Assembly: GCF_003385515.1 (NCBI RefSeq)
Contig: NZ_QNVT01000010.1
Span: 62,001-126,000, forward strand
DNA from: Chryseobacterium pennae
Lineage (GTDB): Bacteria; Bacteroidota; Bacteroidia; Flavobacteriales; Weeksellaceae
Length of the DNA stretch: 64,000 nt
Reading direction: 5' to 3'
Made by a program: the position numbers and the translations under genes. Positions 49,365 to 58,398 of this stretch are shown piece by piece; the stretch's first letter is position 1, and every line of letters begins with the position of its first letter. The notes under the pieces are model-generated. The model was not told the origin of the DNA and did not search any database. It saw only the letters and a list, made by a program, of their open reading frames with translations.

Positions 49365-50942
49365 ATGAAAAACACCTCACTAAATTACAAAGATGAAAAT
49401 ATCTTTAAATCAGCTGGCGGGCTGATTCCTACAGAAGTCTATCGTAGTATTCTTGACAATGTTCCTTTAATCTGTGTAGATCTTGTGATTGTAAAAGACA
49501 ATAAAGCATTCCTTACTAAGCGTAAAAACAAGCCATGTAAAGATGTTTATTGGATGCAGGGGGGAAGGATGTTGAAAAATGAAGGAATAGAACAATGCGG
49601 AATAAGAAAAGCTGCATCAGAACTTAATATTCCGGAAGACAGAATAAAAATAACACAGTACCTCGGTACTTTTTCTACTGAATTCAATGATTCAGAGCAG
49701 GGAGCTTCTTCACATACTGTAAACGTTACTTTTCAGGCAGAAGTTGATCCTGCTGTTTCTTTAGGATTTGATAATGATCATTCGGATGGAAAATGGTTTG
49801 ATATCAATGGCTCTATTCCTGCTGAATTAGATGGAAAATATAAGCACCATCCGTATATTGCTGAGGTTTTGCAACTGATTGAACCTGATCGTGTTATTAA
49901 AACGGATAAAATAAAAGTATTAGTAACTGGAGCAAGTGGATTTATAGGCTCTCATTTAGGGAAAAGATTGATGCAGGAAGGATACTATGTGGTTGGTGCG
50001 GACTGGAAAAGTCCTGAATTTATGCAGCCAAACGAATTCTGCCATGAGTTCCTTAGAGTAGATTTACGAACAATGAAAAACTGTATGGATGCTTGTGAAG
50101 GGATCGATTGGGTGTTTAACCTTGCTGCTGACATGGGGGGAATGGGTTTTATTCAAAGTAATCATAGTCGTATTGGATATAATAATACGATGATCAGTCT
50201 GAATATGCTGGAAGCAGCAAGGCATCACAATGTGCAGCGTTATTTCTATTCTTCAAGTGCCTGTGTTTATCCTCTGCATGTACAAGATGATTCTGAAAAT
50301 ACAGTCGGACTAAAAGAAAAAGATGCATGGCCGGCTTATCCACAAGATATCTATGGTTTAGAAAAGTTATATGGCGAAGAAATGGCCTTGAAATATTCGG
50401 AAGAATTTCCTCAGTTACAAATCAGAATTGCAAGGTTTCACGGAATCTACGGAGAACAAGGGACATGGAAAGGTGGAAGGGAAAAAGTACCTGCTGCATT
50501 TTGTCGTAAAGCTGCTGCTGCAGAATCGGTTTTCGAAATATGGGGAGATGGGGAACAGAAGCGCTCATTCTGTTATATTGATGATTGCGTAGAAGGGGTT
50601 ATACGAATCATGAAATCTGATTATAACAAACCGCTTAATCTCGGTTCTGAGGAAATGATATCGATGAATGATTTTGCAAAGCTTGTTATGGAAAAAGCAA
50701 ACAAGCACCTGCCCTTAAAGCATATCGAAGGTCCTGAAGGGGTTCGTGGAAGAAATTCTGACAATACTCTTATTGAAGAAGTACTTGGCTGGAAGCCTTC
50801 TATTCCTTTAGCGGTAGGGATAGAAAAAACATACAGGTGGGTAAAAGAACAGGTTGAGGCTGAAAGACAAATTGGTGTTAATACTTCAGCATACAGTGAA
50901 TCAAAGGTGGTCATTACCGAAGCATCTGATATTAATGATTAA
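49365..50942 (+). CDS. Fusion of GDP-mannose hydrolase-type Nudix and GDP-mannose 3,5-epimerase
   Basis: A 525-residue two-domain protein. Residues 1-about 178 are a Nudix domain of the GDP-mannose mannosyl hydrolase (Gmm/NudD) kind. Its Nudix box is degenerate in the same way as in those enzymes (GGRMLKNE at 66-73, then Arg81, Ser-Glu86), and the putative catalytic His139 is in DNDHSDGKW. Residues 182-525 are an extended SDR epimerase that reads like plant GDP-mannose 3,5-epimerase. It has GASGFIG (189-195), FNLAADMGGMGFIQSNHS, Cys300 (SSACVYP), Tyr330/Lys334 (YGLEK) and Lys374 (TWKGGREK). GPEGVRGRNSDN and the C-terminal SKVV also match. The fusion could convert GDP-mannose to GDP-L-galactose and release L-galactose. 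The stop overlaps the oxidase start by eight bases. Confidence 0.88.
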   Translation: MKNTSLNYKDENIFKSAGGLIPTEVYRSILDNVPLICVDLVIVKDNKAFLTKRKNKPCKDVYWMQGGRMLKNEGIEQCGIRKAASELNIPEDRIKITQYLGTFSTEFNDSEQGASSHTVNVTFQAEVDPAVSLGFDNDHSDGKWFDINGSIPAELDGKYKHHPYIAEVLQLIEPDRVIKTDKIKVLVTGASGFIGSHLGKRLMQEGYYVVGADWKSPEFMQPNEFCHEFLRVDLRTMKNCMDACEGIDWVFNLAADMGGMGFIQSNHSRIGYNNTMISLNMLEAARHHNVQRYFYSSSACVYPLHVQDDSENTVGLKEKDAWPAYPQDIYGLEKLYGEEMALKYSEEFPQLQIRIARFHGIYGEQGTWKGGREKVPAAFCRKAAAAESVFEIWGDGEQKRSFCYIDDCVEGVIRIMKSDYNKPLNLGSEEMISMNDFAKLVMEKANKHLPLKHIEGPEGVRGRNSDNTLIEEVLGWKPSIPLAVGIEKTYRWVKEQVEAERQIGVNTSAYSESKVVITEASDIND

Positions 50943-52284
50943 AAAAAACAATTACATTTGGAATAACTGGGCAGGAAATCAATCCTGCCTTTCTGAAAAT
51001 TATTTTGAACCTGAGACGGAAGAACAGATTATTGAAATAGTCCGGTTTTCAGGAAAGAATAAAAAAAAGATCAAGGTTGTTGGTTCAGGACATTCTTTTT
51101 CTCCCATTGCGGTCAGTAATGAAATTTTAATTTCATTAAAAAATTATCGAAAATTGATATCAGTGGATAAAGACACTGTTACCTGTCAAGGAGGAATGTA
51201 TTTATATGATTTATATGATGTGCTAATATCAAATAAGTTATCGTTTCCTGATTTTGGAGTTATTAATAAGCAAACAGTAGCTGGAGCTCTTGCAGCCGGT
51301 ACTCATGGCAGCAGTTTAATGCATAAAAGTCTTTCTGCGCAGATTGAGAAACTAAGAATAATAACAGCGTCAGGAGATCCGGTAGAAATAACCAGAGAAA
51401 CCAAATGGAAAATTGATGACGAAGAATTCAATCTTTGGGAAGCAGCTTCTTTTTCGCTAGGATCTTTTGGTATTGTCACAGAGGTTACTTTAAAATGTGA
51501 TCCTATTTTTTATCTGAAATCTGAAGAATCTGTTATTGATTTTGATGAGTACCTGAAATGTATGGATGATTATGCCAAACGTTATGAATACTTTAAGGCT
51601 TGGTGGTTTCCGCATACGGATAAAGTGTATTTATTTAAGGCGGAAAGAATTGAAGAAGAGCAGTATCATAAAAAAGAACAATGGATAAAATACACGGAAG
51701 AACAAAGGAAACGTGATCTTCAAATTGATAAATTAACTTCTCCTTTATTTATAAAAAGTAATGATGATTCTTCTTTAATTCCAGAAATCAATTCTTTTTG
51801 TCTGGATTATTTTTTCACTCCACGTACAAGAATAGGAAACTGTTTCGAAATATTGGTGCATGATGAAACTGTACCTATGGTTGTTTCAGAATATGGATTG
51901 TCCATGTTAGATGATAATCATAAAAAGGCATTAAAGAAATTCAGGGATATTTTAGAACAGTCTCAGCATAAACTGCATTTTCCTGTAGATCTCAGGTATA
52001 CCGGTGCCGAAAATTCATATCTCAGCCCTGCTTACAAGCAGGATACCTTTTATATTGGAATGTGTATAAGGGAATACGGTGAAGAAAAAATTCATCCATC
52101 AATGCAGTTGTTTTTTGATGTGATGAAAAAATATACAGCCTGTCCCAGCTGGGGAAAACTTTCAGATCTTTCAAAATCAACATGTGAGAAGGGTTTTCCG
52201 GGCTTTGAAAATTTTAAAAAATTGCGGAATATTATAGATCCTGACAGAATCTTCCTCAATGTATTTTTTGAAGGTATTTTTTGA
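50935..52284 (+). CDS. Aldonolactone oxidase-type FAD protein
   Basis: A 449-residue flavoprotein of the VAO/PCMH family. The FAD domain has VVGSGHSFSPIA, where His53 could bind FAD covalently, and TVAGALAAGTHGSS. The substrate domain has the L-gulonolactone/arabinonolactone oxidase-type segment FPVDLRYTGAENSYLSPAY and a C-terminal CPSWGK followed by FKKLRNIIDPDRIF. In typical relatives the two sites read E-x-R and HWxK; here they read D-L-R and S-W-G-K. The last enzyme of an ascorbate-type pathway would be of this kind. There is no signal peptide or membrane helix. The frame opens earlier at 50854, but the ATG at 50935 overlaps the fusion gene stop and gives the normal length. Confidence 0.85.
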   Translation: MIKKNNYIWNNWAGNQSCLSENYFEPETEEQIIEIVRFSGKNKKKIKVVGSGHSFSPIAVSNEILISLKNYRKLISVDKDTVTCQGGMYLYDLYDVLISNKLSFPDFGVINKQTVAGALAAGTHGSSLMHKSLSAQIEKLRIITASGDPVEITRETKWKIDDEEFNLWEAASFSLGSFGIVTEVTLKCDPIFYLKSEESVIDFDEYLKCMDDYAKRYEYFKAWWFPHTDKVYLFKAERIEEEQYHKKEQWIKYTEEQRKRDLQIDKLTSPLFIKSNDDSSLIPEINSFCLDYFFTPRTRIGNCFEILVHDETVPMVVSEYGLSMLDDNHKKALKKFRDILEQSQHKLHFPVDLRYTGAENSYLSPAYKQDTFYIGMCIREYGEEKIHPSMQLFFDVMKKYTACPSWGKLSDLSKSTCEKGFPGFENFKKLRNIIDPDRIFLNVFFEGIF

Positions 52285-52371
52285 AGCTGATGATGTCTGC
52301 AGAGGTATTTAAACAAGTGGATTAGTTCAGAAATAGAATTGTTTTAATGTAGGTGTACAGTAGAATTTCAT

Positions 52372-52410
52372 AAAAAAGACCGTTTTCCCGAGTTGTGAGA
52401 TGGTCTTTTT
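52372..52410 (+). terminator. Terminator of the three-gene operon
   Basis: AAAAAAGACC (52372-52381) pairs with GGTCTTTTT (52402-52410) around a loop of about 20 bases. It lies 87 bases after the oxidase stop. Confidence 0.75.
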
Positions 52411-52496
52411 CAGTGGTGATTTTAAATTCTATTAAAATCTTTGTTGTTATTTTAAGTTAGATTGATAGTGATAAAAGCAAAAGGGATAGGTTGGCG

Positions 52497-52796
52497 TTAC
52501 CCGTACCTATACCTATAACAACTGTTGAATAAGTACTCACGGATGGGAAAAAAAGTTTTGTTCAATCCTTCAAATACTCCTAGTGGCATTTGTAATGTAG
52601 CGTAGTTGTTTTCGTTATTTCCTATCATGTCGTCTGCGTTGATTATAGTACAATCATTACAAAGCCCATAAACTTGAAAATTCTGGCTGTTTACATAAAC
52701 CTGCTGTGCATACATTGTTGTACTAGTAATGAGCATCAATAATAAGATCGAAATTGCCTTTCTGAGGGCGTTAATTGTTAATGAATAAGTTTTCAT
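52497..52796 (-). pseudogene. Truncated secreted surface protein, N-terminal fragment
   Basis: A 99-codon frame with a signal peptide (ending STTMYAQ) and a mature start reading QQVYVNSQNFQVYGLCNDCT, then NADDMIGNNENNYATLQ. This opening is typical of large Flavobacteria surface proteins of the T9SS class, which have several hundred further residues. Here the frame changes to REYLFNSCYRYRYG and stops; the last codons are a TATAGG/TAC repeat. The rest of the gene is absent downstream, so the fragment is probably nonfunctional. I cannot exclude a short secreted peptide. Confidence 0.55.
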
Positions 52797-53130
52797 AAAT
52801 TAAAATTTTGGGTTAGTTTTTTTCTGAATCAAGATTTTGAATATAAATTCTGAGTAAGATTTTAATAAAATCAAAAAGAGATAATTAATATTAAAAACTC
52901 TGCTGTTGGTGTTGCAGTATGATTCTTAGTAAAGCTTTCTAATGGGAAGCTGACCTATGTAGAACCGTTTGCATGGAGTGCTTTTCGATGGCTTACGGTT
53001 ATAATGTTTTTCGTGAGTGGATTTTGCTAACTTTACAATATTAAATATAATAATGAATTAATAAATATCAATTTTTTGTATTTTTTAAATAAATTATAAA
53101 ATAATACAATTATGAGTGGCAGTATTTAAT
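52797..53130. other. Intergenic AT-rich stretch
   Basis: Between the truncated secreted-protein gene and the S74-like remnant no gene is visible. I see no hairpin strong enough to call. Confidence 0.4.
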
Positions 53131-53137
53131 ATTTATA

Positions 53138-53325
53138 ACGCAAAAGATGATCTCTCAATAATAAAGAAGGCGGGCTTGAATTTGGAATCATACAAAAGGA
53201 TCTTGAAAAAACATTTCCTATTTTTGGTTTTATTATAATTAAAAACGTTACAAATCAGTTAATTACGTTGGGTTTGTTTCAGTATTAACTGCAGTTAAAG
53301 AACGGAGAGCTGAAATACTGAAATA
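53138..53325 (+). pseudogene. Decayed C-terminal S74-type chaperone/peptidase domain
   Basis: Translating the plus strand in two frames gives SLNNKEGGLEFGIIQKDLEK and then NYVGFVSVLTAVKERRAEIL, separated by a frameshift. The pattern resembles the C-terminal intramolecular chaperone domain (peptidase S74) of surface or tail proteins, which reads about GLIAQDVEKVFPELV ... VNYIGLIPVLIEAIKEQ. The frameshift and stops show a decayed gene. Its N-terminal part is not detectable upstream. Confidence 0.5.
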
Positions 53326-53506
53326 GAAGAAACTAAAATTTTTAACAAAGAATCAAAAGTCAAATGGAATTGAGAAACAGTTCCTTACGGCAAATAGTAA
53401 AACATTGATGTTTATTTTGAAAAAAGAATGCCAAGCTCACTTTTTCAATTATAAAATATAAGCAGATTTCGGTCTGTTTTCTTTATACTTTTTTGACACT
53501 TTTTAA

Positions 53507-55510
<2,004 letters not shown>

Positions 55511-55529
55511 ACGTTTTTAAAATATCATA

Positions 55530-55560
55530 AAAAAGCTTCTAATTATTTAGAAGCTTTTTC
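55530..55560 (+). terminator. gyrB terminator
   Basis: A 13-bp perfect stem (55530-55542 with 55547-55559) has a TTAT loop and ends in Ts. It lies 19 bases after the gyrB stop. Confidence 0.9.
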
Positions 55561-55593
55561 TATATTTGGGGTAACCCAAAAAAAAATAATAAT

Positions 55594-56016
55594 ATGTTAA
55601 CTCTTTTACAAACGGACCCCTACAACGGGGCAGATGCGGTTTCAGGTGCAGCCGCTGCAGGATTAGGGATTGGATCAATGTTCATGAGTTTAATCGTATA
55701 TCTGTTCTACGGATATTGTATGTTCAAGATCTTTAAAAAAGCAGGCAGAGAAGATGCCTGGGCTGCTTTTGTTCCAATTTACAATGCTGTTGTCATGTTG
55801 GATATTGTGAAAAAACCAATATGGTGGATCATCTTATTCTTAATTCCATTCGTAAATCTTTATGCTGCTTGGGTTGTCAATGACAGACTGGCTAAAGGTT
55901 TTGGAAAAGAAACACCCATCTACACAATCTTGCTGTTTTTCTTTGGATTTATTTTTATTCCTGTACTGGGACTTGGAAGTGATACTTACGACAGTAAAAG
56001 AATCCCGAATGATTAA
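55594..56016 (+). CDS. DUF5684 small membrane protein
   Basis: A 140-residue inner-membrane protein with three or four helices. The family phrase is CMFKIFKKAGREDAWAAFVP followed by IYNAVVMLDIVKKPIWWIIL, typical of DUF5684 proteins. An N-terminal Ala/Gly-rich segment (NGADAVSGAAAAGLGIG) precedes the first helix. Proteins of this group sometimes lie next to signal peptidase genes; none is present here. Function is unknown. It is flanked by terminators and is a single-gene unit. Confidence 0.75.
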   Translation: MLTLLQTDPYNGADAVSGAAAAGLGIGSMFMSLIVYLFYGYCMFKIFKKAGREDAWAAFVPIYNAVVMLDIVKKPIWWIILFLIPFVNLYAAWVVNDRLAKGFGKETPIYTILLFFFGFIFIPVLGLGSDTYDSKRIPND

Positions 56017-56027
56017 AAAACAAAAAC

Positions 56028-56054
56028 AAGACTTCAGAAATGGAGTCTTTTTTA
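56028..56054 (+). terminator. Terminator after the DUF5684 gene
   Basis: AAGACTTC pairs with GAGTCTT across a short loop and leads into a T tract. It starts about 12 bases past the stop. Confidence 0.65.
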
Positions 56055-56274
56055 TTGGAAAGCTGTTGTCTGTAGAATTAATTGTACTCTTTTATAAAAA
56101 TAATTCTACAGGTTTTGAATTATATGGAGTGTAATTTATTTTAAATTTGAAATCGCAGACAATATGAAATTTACCATTTCATATGAAAAACATTTAATCT
56201 TAAATGATTGAAAAAGAAACATACACTCAATCCGTCATTTTTGTTTGTATATAGAAAACCTTTGATTATTTACA

Positions 56275-56347
56275 ACCTTATTTAAGGTAGATTTAGGATA
56301 ATACTTTTTAAGTATTAGTAGGGGCTCCATTGTATGGAGCTTTTTTT
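56275..56347 (+). ncRNA. Candidate small RNA 3' end with three hairpins
   Basis: Three hairpins follow one another: ACCTT/AAGGT (56275-56288), AATACTT/AAGTATT (56300-56316), and GCTCCAT/ATGGAGC (56324-56340) with seven Ts after it. No protein gene ends just upstream, since the previous gene already has a terminator 220 bases before. An independent short transcript is therefore plausible. Its promoter was not identified. Confidence 0.4.
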
Positions 56348-56478
56348 ATTTCATTAATTTGGGAATTTATATTTTTTGTAAGTTGTTTTAAATCAGATTA
56401 TTATAATTTAATTTAATTAAAATCTGTTTTTATTGAGTTATTTTTTTAAGTTTTCTTTAACAGTTATTAAGAATTTGT

Positions 56479-56486
56479 TATTTTTG
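56479..56486 (+). promoter_or_regulatory. Promoter box of the DUF3857 pair
   Basis: TATTTTTG matches TAnnTTTG and lies 17 bases before the ATG at 56504. Confidence 0.55.
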
Positions 56487-56503
56487 CCCCAATATTAATA
56501 AAC

Positions 56504-58396
56504 ATGATGAAAATAGTATTTCTTGGGGCGTTATCAGCTGCTTCAATGTATTTTGCTCAAACCTATCCAGCTTCTTCAATTCCTGAAAATTTAAAGAAAA
56601 ATGCCAATGTTGTCATCAGAAAAGATGTTACAACAGTTCAGATCAATAAAATTGATGAAATAAAGTACCAGTATAACACAGTAACTACGGTTTTAAATAA
56701 AGACGGTAATGAAAAAGCAGTGGCTTATATTCCTTATGACAAATCAAGAAGCATTTCTGATATAAAAGTTACCATATATGATGAATCCGGGAAAAAAATA
56801 AAAAGCTATTCCAAATCGGATTTTAGTGACTTTGCCAATAATACACAAGGCGTATTTTATTCTGATAACAGAGTTATGGTATTTACATATACTCCTGTTC
56901 AGTATCCCTATACAATTGATTTTTCTTACCAGTCTGAAAATAAGAATACTGTTTTTATTCCTGATTTTGTACCATTTTATTCTACCAATACTTCTTTGGA
57001 AGACGCGCAGATGAAGATTATCAATACCTCAGGAATTGATCTTCGAACCAAGATGTATCCGTCAAAGTATAATTATGCTTCAGTAATTGAAAACAGTAAT
57101 GGGAATGAAAAAACATATTCTTACAAAAATGTTCCGGCAATAGATGATGCTTTGCTTATTCCGGAACCTGTTAAAATTTTACCTCATATAAGTTTTGCAC
57201 TTGCAAAATTCAATCTGGCAGGAAAACAGGGAACTTTGAACAACTGGGCAGATTTTGGAACCTGGTATTATAACAATCTTGTTGAGCCGGTAGCGGTATC
57301 TACTCCGGCGATTAAGTCTGAAGTGGCAGCTTTACAGCTTCAGGGGTCTATAGAGGAAAAAGTAAAGAAGATCTACCAGTATATGCAAACTAAAACCAGA
57401 TATATATATGTAGGACTGGGAATTGGAGGTTGGCTGCCAATGATGCCTGATGAAGTGCATAAAAAAGGATATGGAGACTGTAAAGGTCTTACCAATTATA
57501 TGAAAACACTGTTGAATGAAGCCGGAATTCCCTCTTATTACTGCGTCATCAATTCAGGTCCTTCACAAGTGTCTTTTGATCCGGACTTTCCTAAGATGGG
57601 TGGAAATCATGCCATTTTAATGGTTCCCACAGAAAATGGAAATATCTGGCTTGAAAATACCTCACAGCAAACGGCATTTAATCATTTGGGTTACAGTACC
57701 ACAGACCGAAATGTACTTTCCGTAAAGAAAAATGGGATAGAATTGATTAATACTCCGGTATATTCTGCAGATCAGAATAAGGAAAAGCAAAATCTGAAAA
57801 TAAAAATAGCCGAGGATAACAGTATTACAGGGGAAGGAAGCTTTTTCTATACAGGAAATCAGTATGATAATAATCTTGGATTTGTAAATCTTACTCCGAA
57901 AGATAAAAATGATGCACTGAAAAAAAGATTTGATGTTTTAAACTTTGAAAAAGTTGAAATGAAAAACTTTACTAATGACAAAGATAAAGCCGTTATCACT
58001 TATGATATAGATTTCAAAACCAATAATTATTGTAAAAATGCCGGGAACAGTCTTATTTTCAGAGCAGTCCCGATATTCTCAGATAACATTTACAAAACAG
58101 ATGAGAATCGTGAGCTGCCTTTTGAAATCAGACAGTCTTTTGCAGATGAGTATGAAATCAGTTTTGTGATTCCCAAAGGTTATAAAACAGATGAAACCCC
58201 CAATGATACCAGTATTAATTCAGAATTTGGCCAGTATAAGCTGAGTTTTGTTAAAAACGGGGAAGAAATAAAAGTGGTAAGGAAGATCCAGATCAATAAA
58301 GGAGCATATCCAAAAGAAAAATACAATGACTATGTAGGATTCAGGAAAAAAATAATCAATATGGATAACTCAAAAATTTTAATCACAAAAATATAA
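56504..58396 (+). CDS. DUF3857 and transglutaminase-like exported protein
   Basis: A 630-residue protein with a signal peptide (MMKIVFLGALSAASMYFAQ). Residues about 40-200 are the DUF3857 beta domain, followed by a transglutaminase core with the Cys in KGYGDCKGLTNYMKTLL, His in GGNHAILMV and a following Asn/Glu (WLENTSQQTAF) as the third residue. The core is complete, so it may act as a protease, transglutaminase or amidase in the periplasm. The C-terminal part (DUF2569-like strand-rich region) is unassigned. The next gene, two bases later, is a paralogue. Confidence 0.85.
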   Translation: MMKIVFLGALSAASMYFAQTYPASSIPENLKKNANVVIRKDVTTVQINKIDEIKYQYNTVTTVLNKDGNEKAVAYIPYDKSRSISDIKVTIYDESGKKIKSYSKSDFSDFANNTQGVFYSDNRVMVFTYTPVQYPYTIDFSYQSENKNTVFIPDFVPFYSTNTSLEDAQMKIINTSGIDLRTKMYPSKYNYASVIENSNGNEKTYSYKNVPAIDDALLIPEPVKILPHISFALAKFNLAGKQGTLNNWADFGTWYYNNLVEPVAVSTPAIKSEVAALQLQGSIEEKVKKIYQYMQTKTRYIYVGLGIGGWLPMMPDEVHKKGYGDCKGLTNYMKTLLNEAGIPSYYCVINSGPSQVSFDPDFPKMGGNHAILMVPTENGNIWLENTSQQTAFNHLGYSTTDRNVLSVKKNGIELINTPVYSADQNKEKQNLKIKIAEDNSITGEGSFFYTGNQYDNNLGFVNLTPKDKNDALKKRFDVLNFEKVEMKNFTNDKDKAVITYDIDFKTNNYCKNAGNSLIFRAVPIFSDNIYKTDENRELPFEIRQSFADEYEISFVIPKGYKTDETPNDTSINSEFGQYKLSFVKNGEEIKVVRKIQINKGAYPKEKYNDYVGFRKKIINMDNSKILITKI

Positions 58397-58398
58397 AT

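Larger units (their letters stand above)
56017..56503. other. Intergenic region with possible small RNA
   Basis: No protein gene is visible in these about 490 bases. It holds a terminator for the DUF5684 gene (56028-56054), three hairpins in a row (56275-56347), the last a terminator, and a promoter box for the next gene (56479-56486). Confidence 0.5.

Noticed and set aside
50854..50934. An N-terminal extension of the lactone oxidase
   Set aside because: These 27 codons overlap the epimerase domain in another frame and have no family similarity; the ATG at 50935 gives the natural start.
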